Shown: positions 13,499 to 18,983 of the stretch, piece after piece | Layout: the number at the start of each line of letters is the position of its first letter | Position numbering within the stretch: position 1 is the first letter of the stretch | Source of the DNA: CAZHHM01 sp964532225 | GTDB lineage: Bacteria > Margulisbacteria > WOR-1 > JAKLHX01 | Reading direction: 5' to 3' | Length of the DNA stretch: 18,983 nucleotides | Assembly: GCA_964532225.1 (NCBI GenBank) | Contig: CAZHHM010000026.1 | Location: forward strand, 1-18,983 | Program-made: the position numbers and the translations under genes | Notes under the pieces: model-generated | Databases searched by the model: none | Told to the model about the DNA's origin: nothing | Seen by the model: only the letters and a program-made list of their open reading frames with translations

Positions 13499-15133
13499 AT
13501 GAGCAAGATAATCGGGGAATTGATGACGGAAAAGCTGAAAGACGAGAAGATGCCTTCAGTCCGGGTACTCAAGGACATCAAGAAGGTGGAGCTGAAAGTA
13601 GAGGGCAAGAAGTTCGACGCGCATGAAATGGCAAAGAACACTCTCTCGCAAATAGCAGACAACCCTCTTCTGACCTTCTCATCGGGCGCGAAGGATATCA
13701 ATACCCGTCCGCTCAGGATCGGTGTTCTTTTTTCGGGCGGACCGGCTTCAGGAGGACATAATGTCGTTGTCGGTCTCTATGACGCGATAAAGGAGATGTC
13801 TCCCGCAAGCGAAGTCATCGGTTTCATGGACGGGCCCGACGGTCTTCTCAAGGGCAATGCCGAGGTCCTTACAAAGGAAAAGATAGACAGCGTAAGGAAC
13901 CAGGGAGGGTTCTATCTTCTGGGCACCTCAAGGACGAAGTTCGAGAAAGAGGAAGACCTTAAAAAAGCCTCTGCGACCATCAAAAAATTCGACCTTGACG
14001 GCATGCTGATAATAGGAGGCGATGATTCGAACACGAACGCCGCACACCTTGCCGACCATCTTAAAAAGGACGGTTCAAAAGCCGTAGTAGTAGGTATCCC
14101 AAAGACCATCGACGGCGACCTTGCCTATCTCCCCTATCTCCAGACCTCCTTCGGGTTCTATACAGCCGCAAGGACATATGCCGAGATGGTCGGGAACATC
14201 TGCAGGGACCTGCCATCATCAAGGAAAATATGGCACTTCGTAAAGCTCATGGGCCGCTCGGCAAGCTGGATAACCCTTGAAGTGGCCTTCCAGACCAGGC
14301 CCAATGTCGCTCTTATAGGTGAAGAGATAAAAGAAAAAGGCATGACCATTGCGCAGGTGATCGACGGTATATGCAACGTGATCCTCAAGCGGCATGCTGC
14401 CGGCAAGAACTACGGGATAGTGCTCATACCGGAAGGCATAGTGGAGTTCATCCCGGAGATCAAGAAATTGATAGCCGACATTAACAAGGCGATAGTGAAA
14501 CTGGGTAATGAGAATTTCATGAAGATGCACATAACCGAAAGACGAGAGCATATTCTTGTAGAGCTCGATCAGGCGGACGAAAAGCTCTTCATGAGCCTCC
14601 CGAACGAGGTACAGAACGGACTTCTTTCCGGGCTTGACCCTCACGGGAACGTTCAGGTATCGCAGATCGCTTCAGACCTGCTTATCATGGACCTGTGCAG
14701 GGAAAAGCTTGCCAAGAAGATAAAACTGACGACGCAGACCCACTTTTACGGCTATGACGGTCGCTGCGGATACCCTACCTGGTTCGACGCGGCCTATACT
14801 TACAACCTTGGACGCGCGGCAAGTGTTCTGGTGGCCAACGGAAAGGCAGGTTATATGGTCACGGTCAACAATATTCAGAATGATTTTGCTGACTGGAAAG
14901 CACAGGCGATCCCTATTGCCGGAATGATGGCTGTTGAATGCAGAAAAGGGAAAGACTGCCTTGTGATATCCAAATACCTTGTTGACCTTGGGTCCAAAGC
15001 TTTTACAGAGTACGCGAAAGTGCGTGACAAGTGGGCCGTAGAGGATGCCTATGTATGCCCCGGCCCCATCCAATACTGGGGTCCGGAAGAGCTGGTCAGA
15101 GGAAAGTCCGTCACGATGTCCCTTAACTCGTAA
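13499..15133 (+). CDS. pfp: diphosphate-dependent 6-phosphofructokinase, long form
   Basis: Phosphorylates fructose 6-phosphate, most likely with pyrophosphate instead of ATP, and can run in both directions. The 544 residues match the long PFP group (plant beta-subunit / spirochaete type), not the 320-residue ATP enzyme. 'GVLFSGGPASGGHN' is at 75-88. 'GGDDSNTN' is at 173-180, where Asp replaces the Gly of ATP-type 'GGDGS', a recognised mark of PPi use. The catalytic loop 'PKTIDGD' is at 201-207 and 'MGRSASW' starts at 251. AAGGAG stands five bases before the ATG. Pairing with tpiA suggests a glycolysis/gluconeogenesis operon. Phosphate-donor choice is inferred from the motif. Confidence 0.93.
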   Translation: MSKIIGELMTEKLKDEKMPSVRVLKDIKKVELKVEGKKFDAHEMAKNTLSQIADNPLLTFSSGAKDINTRPLRIGVLFSGGPASGGHNVVVGLYDAIKEMSPASEVIGFMDGPDGLLKGNAEVLTKEKIDSVRNQGGFYLLGTSRTKFEKEEDLKKASATIKKFDLDGMLIIGGDDSNTNAAHLADHLKKDGSKAVVVGIPKTIDGDLAYLPYLQTSFGFYTAARTYAEMVGNICRDLPSSRKIWHFVKLMGRSASWITLEVAFQTRPNVALIGEEIKEKGMTIAQVIDGICNVILKRHAAGKNYGIVLIPEGIVEFIPEIKKLIADINKAIVKLGNENFMKMHITERREHILVELDQADEKLFMSLPNEVQNGLLSGLDPHGNVQVSQIASDLLIMDLCREKLAKKIKLTTQTHFYGYDGRCGYPTWFDAAYTYNLGRAASVLVANGKAGYMVTVNNIQNDFADWKAQAIPIAGMMAVECRKGKDCLVISKYLVDLGSKAFTEYAKVRDKWAVEDAYVCPGPIQYWGPEELVRGKSVTMSLNS

Positions 15134-15141
15134 TCCGCGGG

Positions 15142-15501
15142 CTACTGGTCTTTTGTGAGGATGCGCAGGAGCTTTTTCTTGTAGGTGTCCAGCGTCTCGC
15201 TCTCTTCGGTGGTCAGGTCCCTCTGGGCCTTTTCTTCCGACAGCTGGAGTATCCTGCTCTGCAGGTTCAGGACGTAATAGGCGTCGAACTTGTGCTTCTT
15301 TATCATCACGTCATTTGCCTGGACCGACCATAATCTCAGCTTTTCGATCTCGAGAGCCTGCTGTTCAAGCTTTGCGCTTGCATCTATTACAAGATAGGAC
15401 AAAGCAATCACTACGGCTACCAGTAAAAGCATTACCGGGGCCATCCATGATGATGTCAGATTTACGAAAAGATTTCCTGTAAGACCTCTGTTTTTTTTCA
15501 T
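15142..15501 (-). CDS. small single-pass membrane protein with coiled coil
   Basis: A 119-residue protein that I do not recognise. A short basic N-terminus is followed by one hydrophobic helix (about 20-39) and then a heptad-like 'KLEQQALEIEKLRLW' segment (44-58). The charged helical C-terminus has 'EEKAQRDLTTEESETLDTYKKKLLRIL'. Positive residues before the helix suggest N-inside, with most of the protein outside the cytoplasmic membrane. Such a shape occurs in many small coiled-coil anchors, so no function is proposed. GAAGAG precedes the ATG. The gene converges on pfp with only eight bases between the stops. Confidence 0.7.
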   Translation of the reverse strand: MKKNRGLTGNLFVNLTSSWMAPVMLLLVAVVIALSYLVIDASAKLEQQALEIEKLRLWSVQANDVMIKKHKFDAYYVLNLQSRILQLSEEKAQRDLTTEESETLDTYKKKLLRILTKDQ

Positions 15502-15542
15502 GCTCTTCTTTCACGGAATATCATAACATAATGCGGCGGTCA

Positions 15543-15572
15543 TTGACACGTAAAAGCGGCCTGTGTCATAAT
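15543..15572 (+). promoter_or_regulatory. promoter of the Met-rich membrane protein gene
   Basis: TTGACA (15543-15548), an 18-base spacer and CATAAT (15567-15572) form a good vegetative promoter. The predicted start is near 15579, just before the AAGGAGGTG ribosome-binding site at 15585-15593. Confidence 0.65.
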
Positions 15573-15597
15573 TTCGGCAGTCTTAAGGAGGTGAATT

Positions 15598-16125
15598 ATG
15601 TTCTTGTTCAAAATGTTCGGTATATGGACCCTTGTCCCGACCACGATACTTGTAATGCTCAGTTTCTTTGTTCTGTACGCCGCTGAGAAGGCCTTTAACA
15701 AGAACCTCAAAACGTTCGGTTTCGTTGTGGCGATAATGCTGTGGATCTGCTCTCTGATCGTTCTGTCCTTCGGCGTGTATATCGCGTTCAACGGCCCGAA
15801 ATTCGTTTCAGCCATGCCTTGCATGATGATGGGCAAAGGCATGCCTATGATGGGAGCCAAAGGACCTATGATGCCTGTAATGACGGAAAAAGGCGTCCCT
15901 TGCGCCCCGCAGAAAGCAATAACGACCACATCGACGAAAGAGCCGGCAGCTAAGGTTGCACCGAAACCGGCCGTAAAGAAAGCAGTCACTTCAACGGTAA
16001 AAAAGCCTGTCGTGAAGAAAGCAGTTAAAAAGACCGTAAAAAAACCTGCTCCCAAACCGGCACCGAAACCGGCCCCTGCTGTTGAGGACTCCGGCCTTGA
16101 GAACATGGACCTTCCACTCGACTGA
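15598..16125 (+). CDS. two-helix membrane protein with Met-rich segment and histone-H1-like tail
   Basis: A 175-residue protein of unknown function with an unusual layout. Two hydrophobic helices (about 8-29 and 40-63) are joined by a basic loop. A methionine-rich stretch (73-95) contains ten Met, with C75 and C102 close by. Residues 114-161 form a low-complexity tail of Lys, Ala, Pro and Val ('VKKAVKK', 'PAPKPAPKPAP') like histone H1 or TonB-type Pro/Lys linkers. An acidic end finishes the chain. Met/Cys clusters can bind Cu(I), and Lys/Ala tails can bind nucleic acid or span cell-wall layers; neither is shown here. The AAGGAGGTG ribosome-binding site six bases before the ATG is near perfect and a good promoter precedes it, so expression may be high. 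Confidence 0.78.
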   Translation: MFLFKMFGIWTLVPTTILVMLSFFVLYAAEKAFNKNLKTFGFVVAIMLWICSLIVLSFGVYIAFNGPKFVSAMPCMMMGKGMPMMGAKGPMMPVMTEKGVPCAPQKAITTTSTKEPAAKVAPKPAVKKAVTSTVKKPVVKKAVKKTVKKPAPKPAPKPAPAVEDSGLENMDLPLD

Positions 16126-16145
16126 CAAGGTCATCTGAATAAATG

Positions 16146-16175
16146 AAAACCCCCGCTTTGGCGGGGGTTTTTTTT
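16146..16175. terminator. bidirectional intrinsic terminator
   Basis: The stem AAAACCCCCGC (16146-16156), a TTTG loop and GCGGGGGTTTT (16161-16171), continuing into eight T in total, form a strong hairpin. It lies 21 bases after the Met-rich protein gene. Read on the other strand it follows the groEL stop by about 22 bases and again ends in TTTT. It should stop transcription from both convergent genes. Confidence 0.93.
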
Positions 16176-16197
16176 GGTCTTGGAACGGACAGGCCAA

Positions 16198-17844
16198 TTA
16201 CATCATATCGCCGTAACCGCCTGGCATGCCGCCCGGCATGGCCGGAGCGGCCTTTTCCTTTTCGGGCTTTTCGGCAATAAGAGCTTCGGTCGTGAGCAGC
16301 ATGGCCGCGATGCTTGCGGCGTTCTGCAGTGCTGACCTTGTGACCTTGAGCGGATCGACTATACCGGCCTTGAACATATCGGTTATCTCAAAGTTCTGGG
16401 CATTGAATCCCATGTCGCTCTTCTCTTTCTTTACTTTTTCGATGATCACCGATCCTTCCATCCCTGCATTGTCGGCTATCTGCTTAAGAGGTTCTTCAAG
16501 GGACCTCCTGACGATCGAGATTCCTATCTTCTCGTCGCCTTCGGATTTGCTTTCGGCTTCAAGCACATCTTTTATGATATGTATGAAAGCTGAGCCTCCG
16601 CCTGCGATTATTCCCTCTTCCACAGCCGCCCTGGTGGCGGAAAGAGCGTCCTCTATCCTGTGCTTCTTCTCCTTAAGCTCGGTCTCGGTCGCGGCCCCTG
16701 CCTTGATCACAGCGACGCCTCCGGACAGCTTAGCGAGCCTTTCCTGGAGCTTTTCCTTGTCATAGGATGAATCGCTCAGCTCGATCTCTTTCTTTATCTG
16801 CCCTATCCTGTCCTTCACGGCCGCTTTCCTGCTGCCGTCCTCGGTTATGATAGTGGTCTTTTCCTTGCTGACGATTATCTTTTTGGCCTTGCCGAGCATT
16901 GTCTCGTTAATGGTCTCAAGCGTTGCTCCGGTATCTTCGGAGATCACCGTGCCTCCTGTGAGGATGGCGATGTCTTCGAGCATGGCTTTGCGCCTGTCGC
17001 CGAACCCGGGGGCCTTTACCGCTACGCAGTTGATAGTGCCTCTGAGCTTGTTGACGACTATGGTAGCGAGCGCTTCGCCCTCGATATCATCGGCGATGAT
17101 AAGAAGGGGTTTGCTCAGCTGAACTACCTTTTCAAGAGCGGGAAGAAGGTCCTTGATCGCGCTTATCTTTTTGTCCGTGATGAGCATGAAAGCGTCCTCA
17201 AGCACTGCTTCCATTCTTTCCCTGTCCGTAATAAGGTAAGGCGAGGCATAGCCTTTATCGAACTGCATGCCCTCTACCACCTCGAGAGTGGTGTCGATAC
17301 CTTTGCTCTCTTCAACAGTGATAACGCCGTCTTTGCCGACTTTTTCCATGGCATCGGCAATAAGGTTCCCTATCTCGGAATCATTGTTTGCGGAAATGGA
17401 GGCTACCTGGGCTATTGCCTCTTTCGTCTCAACAGGCCTGCTCATCTTTTTAAGCTTATCGATACAGGTCCGTACGGCCTTCTCGATACCCTTTTTTATG
17501 GCCATGGGGTTGGCGCCTGAAACAACGTTCTTCAGGCCCGCCCTGAAAATAGCCTGTCCGAGCACGGTCGCGGTCGTTGTGCCGTCGCCTGCAATATCGT
17601 TGGTCTTGCTGGCGACCTCTTTAAGGAGCTGGGCTCCCATGTTCTCGTACGGGTCCTCGAGGTCTATCTCCTTAGCGATGGTCACACCGTCATTGGTTAT
17701 GGTCGGTGAACCCCACTTCTTCTCGAGAACGACGTTCTTTCCTCTCGGGCCGAGCGTTGCTTTAACGGCATTTGCTACTTTGTTCACGCCTTTTTCAAGC
17801 TTACGCCAGGCTTCATCATTGAATATGATCTCTTTTGCGGCCAT
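16198..17844 (-). CDS. groL: chaperonin GroEL
   Basis: Large subunit of the cytoplasmic folding chamber, a double ring of seven-subunit rings that works with GroES and ATP. Its 548 residues equal the E. coli length. It has 'NDGVTIAKEI' at 51-60 (D52) and the nucleotide site 'GDGTTTATVLGQAI' at 86-99 (D87), with conserved apical and equatorial blocks ('GGSAFIH', 'TEALIAEKPEKE'). The flexible tail ends in 'GGMPGGYGDMM', the usual Gly-Gly-Met type. The ATG has AAAGGGG about nine bases before it. It follows groES by 17 bases and shares its promoter. Confidence 0.98.
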   Translation of the reverse strand: MAAKEIIFNDEAWRKLEKGVNKVANAVKATLGPRGKNVVLEKKWGSPTITNDGVTIAKEIDLEDPYENMGAQLLKEVASKTNDIAGDGTTTATVLGQAIFRAGLKNVVSGANPMAIKKGIEKAVRTCIDKLKKMSRPVETKEAIAQVASISANNDSEIGNLIADAMEKVGKDGVITVEESKGIDTTLEVVEGMQFDKGYASPYLITDRERMEAVLEDAFMLITDKKISAIKDLLPALEKVVQLSKPLLIIADDIEGEALATIVVNKLRGTINCVAVKAPGFGDRRKAMLEDIAILTGGTVISEDTGATLETINETMLGKAKKIIVSKEKTTIITEDGSRKAAVKDRIGQIKKEIELSDSSYDKEKLQERLAKLSGGVAVIKAGAATETELKEKKHRIEDALSATRAAVEEGIIAGGGSAFIHIIKDVLEAESKSEGDEKIGISIVRRSLEEPLKQIADNAGMEGSVIIEKVKKEKSDMGFNAQNFEITDMFKAGIVDPLKVTRSALQNAASIAAMLLTTEALIAEKPEKEKAAPAMPGGMPGGYGDMM

Positions 17845-17861
17845 TAATGATCACCCCTTTC

Positions 17862-18155
17862 TTAGTTCTTTACCGCGAGAATATCCCTCTCCTGGAGGAT
17901 GATAAGCTCCTCGCTGTCGATCTTTACCTCGGTACCGCCGTATTTGGCGTAAATCACCTTGTCCCCTACTTTTACTTCCAGGGGAAGTCTCTGACCGTTA
18001 TCGAGCACTCTTCCGGTACCTACCGCGATCACCGTGCCTACCTGCGGCTTCTCCTTTGCTGTATCAGGAAGAAGTATGCCGCTTTGGGTCTTTTCCTCGG
18101 ACGGTTCCTGCTTGACTACCACCCTGTCGCCGAGCGGTTTAATGGTCTTTGCCAC
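17862..18155 (-). CDS. groES: co-chaperonin GroES
   Basis: Lid of the GroEL chamber. Starting at the GTG at 18155 gives 97 residues, the normal length: 'AKTIKPLGDRVVVKQ', the mobile loop 'EEKTQSGILLPDTAKEKPQ' at about 20-38 with its GIL contact, and the ending 'EERDILAVKN'-like 'QERDILAVKN'. An AGGAGG (18168-18163) stands seven bases before the GTG. A longer frame from 18206 would add 17 unrelated residues reading through the ribosome-binding site and is rejected. It is the first gene of the groES-groEL operon, under CIRCE control. Confidence 0.97.
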   Translation of the reverse strand: MAKTIKPLGDRVVVKQEPSEEKTQSGILLPDTAKEKPQVGTVIAVGTGRVLDNGQRLPLEVKVGDKVIYAKYGGTEVKIDSEELIILQERDILAVKN

Positions 18156-18196
18156 AAATATCCCTCCTTTCGGATCAAATTTATTTGGCTGAATTA

Positions 18197-18225
18197 ATTC
18201 TAGCAATGGATTAGCACTCTGTCAA
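18197..18225 (-). promoter_or_regulatory. groESL promoter
   Basis: On the minus strand TTGACA (18225-18220), a spacer of exactly 17 bases and TAGAAT (18202-18197) form a near-consensus vegetative promoter. The -35 box lies in the central spacer of the CIRCE element, so HrcA bound there would block polymerase. Confidence 0.92.
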
Positions 18226-18237
18226 GCGGAGTGCTAA
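18211..18237. promoter_or_regulatory. CIRCE element (HrcA operator)
   Basis: TTAGCACTC, nine bases, GAGTGCTAA: a perfect match to the consensus 9-9-9 inverted repeat bound by the heat-shock repressor HrcA. It covers the -35 region of the groESL promoter. An hrcA gene is expected elsewhere in the genome but is not in this window. Confidence 0.97.
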
Positions 18238-18265
18238 TCGGTGCTGCGTGAAGTTGTTTAAGGTG

Positions 18266-18271
18266 TATAAT
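18266..18271 (+). promoter_or_regulatory. -10 box of the I42 inhibitor gene, leaderless
   Basis: A perfect TATAAT occupies positions -12 to -7 relative to the ATG at 18278. The transcript should begin at or next to the start codon. No Shine-Dalgarno is placed to serve that ATG, and no good -35 is seen. Confidence 0.6.
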
Positions 18272-18277
18272 TGGTGC

Positions 18278-18649
18278 ATGTACCGAATTGTTATGCTGTT
18301 CGCATTGCTGCTCATTTTTATCACTGCAAAAGCATATGCGACCGAGATATCTAACAAGGAGCTCCATGCCGTACAAGGCAGGAATATCGTCATTCTGCTT
18401 GATTCAAATCCGACCACGGGGTACGGTTGGGAGCTGGCAAGGCCGCTTGAAAAGGACAAAGTGAGGCTCATAAGCTCAGTGTTCATCCCCAGCAATGATA
18501 AAAAGCTTGTCGGGGCTCCCGGCAAGCATGAATGGACGTTGAAAGCATTGAAAAAGGGTAATACATATATAGTCTTCAAGTATTTCAGGCCCTGGGAGAA
18601 GAACACACCTCCGATAAAAAAGGTTGTTTATAAGGTGGTCATTAAATGA
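18278..18649 (+). CDS. secreted chagasin-type (I42) cysteine peptidase inhibitor
   Basis: A 123-residue protein with a signal peptide (hydrophobic 5-17, likely cleavage after 'AYA' at 21). An inhibitor I42 (chagasin) domain follows. The three inhibitory loops are present in order: 'NPTTGYGW' at 44-51, 'VGAPGKHEW' at 78-86, and 'RPWE' at 104-107. Family members block papain-like cysteine peptidases by wedging these loops into the active site; bacterial targets are mostly unknown. A frame from a GTG at 18248 is open but would include the TATAAT box and spoil the signal peptide. The stop overlaps the next gene's start as ATGA, so the two are probably co-translated. Confidence 0.9.
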   Translation: MYRIVMLFALLLIFITAKAYATEISNKELHAVQGRNIVILLDSNPTTGYGWELARPLEKDKVRLISSVFIPSNDKKLVGAPGKHEWTLKALKKGNTYIVFKYFRPWEKNTPPIKKVVYKVVIK

Positions 18650-18983
18650 GCGATGCTATCATCGTCGAAGGACTTATAAAAAAATTCAGGGCGACAGTCG
18701 CGGTGAACGGCATTACGTTCGCGGTCCGCGAGGGTGAATGTTTCGGAATGCTTGGGCCCAACGGCGCGGGAAAGACCACTACCGTTAATATGCTTACCAC
18801 TCTTTTAAAACCGACTTCCGGAAAGGCGATCGTTGCGGGATATGACGTGACCAGGCAGAGGAATGAGGTAAGGAGCAGTATCGGCGTGGTCTTCCAGGAG
18901 CCCGCCTTGGACTCTAAACTGACAGGACGCGAGAACCTTGAATTCCATTCTATGATGTACGGCCTTGCCCCTTCGGTCTACAG
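18646..18983 (+). CDS. ABC transporter ATP-binding protein, N-terminal part
   Basis: The frame is open for 112 codons to the right edge, so the C-terminus is missing. It starts 'MSDAIIVEGLIKKF', has Walker A 'GPNGAGKTT' at 37-45 and the Q-loop 'VVFQEPALD' with Q84, followed by 'LTGRENLEFHSMMYG'. These are typical of the DrrA/CcmA/NodI-type exporter ATPases, which pair with an ABC-2 membrane subunit probably encoded just downstream. AAGGTGG lies seven bases before the ATG, and the ATGA overlap couples it to the I42 inhibitor gene. The substrate cannot be inferred. Confidence 0.93.
   Translation, partial: MSDAIIVEGLIKKFRATVAVNGITFAVREGECFGMLGPNGAGKTTTVNMLTTLLKPTSGKAIVAGYDVTRQRNEVRSSIGVVFQEPALDSKLTGRENLEFHSMMYGLAPSVY

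Noticed and set aside
15134..15141. CCGCGG palindrome between pfp and the convergent small gene as a terminator
   Set aside because: Only eight bases lie between the stops and there is no T-run, so there is no support for an intrinsic terminator.
16226..16765. Long open frame antisense to groEL (and similar ones antisense to secA, pyk, pfp and dinB)
   Set aside because: These are mirror frames of well-conserved genes, with no ribosome-binding sites and low-complexity Ser/Leu/Ala composition.
18156..18206. Seventeen-residue extension of GroES
   Set aside because: It runs through the AGGAGG ribosome-binding site, and no GroES has such an extension.
18248..18277. GTG start giving ten more residues to the I42 inhibitor
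   Set aside because: The segment contains a perfect TATAAT and would place charged and polar residues before the signal peptide.

Overview
The window reads as chromosomal DNA of an uncultivated bacterium, most likely a metagenome-assembled genome. It contains a run of exactly 100 N (9404-9503), and the two sequence ends around it repeat the same 55 bases. GroESL under a perfect CIRCE element, RF2 reading UGA as a normal stop, a pyrophosphate-type phosphofructokinase, a TrpB2-type tryptophan synthase and a DUF5693 protein would suit a lineage such as Margulisbacteria/Saganbacteria, Omnitrophota or Elusimicrobiota. I cannot decide among these from the sequence alone.

Region 1 (1-7115, minus strand) is one tightly packed housekeeping operon: comF, hpf, secA, prfB, a small exported protein that looks superoxide-reductase-like, a TrpB2-type synthase, and the N-terminal part of a DUF5693 membrane protein that runs off the left edge. 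Genes overlap or lie within tens of bases, so translational coupling is likely. A short divergent promoter region separates it from a plus-strand gene for an AlbA_2 (Schlafen-type) domain plus winged helix, which may be leaderless.

Region 2 (7806-11248) is a DNA-damage (SOS) locus. On the minus strand lexA is followed by two identical copies of a small gene of about 75 codons and then by dinB. The lexA promoter is near consensus and its 17-bp spacer is almost filled by a palindrome, the probable LexA operator. The same palindrome lies upstream of an unrecognised divergent gene. The duplicated unit (395 bp, identical) carries the small gene and an inverted-repeat element built of degenerate heptamers. 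A related hairpin sits in the lexA leader. Assembly broke inside this tandem array, so its copy number is unknown. This is the most interesting part of the window.

Region 3 (11253-15133) holds lower glycolysis: pyk divergent from tpiA-pfp. Region 4 (15142-16125) has two small membrane proteins of unknown function, one with a methionine-rich segment and a histone-H1-like Lys/Ala/Pro tail. A strong bidirectional terminator follows.

Region 5 (16198-18237) is groES-groEL on the minus strand, with a textbook promoter overlapping a perfect CIRCE operator. Divergent from it is a secreted chagasin-type (I42) peptidase inhibitor, probably leaderless. It is coupled by an ATGA overlap to an ABC-transporter ATPase that runs off the right edge.
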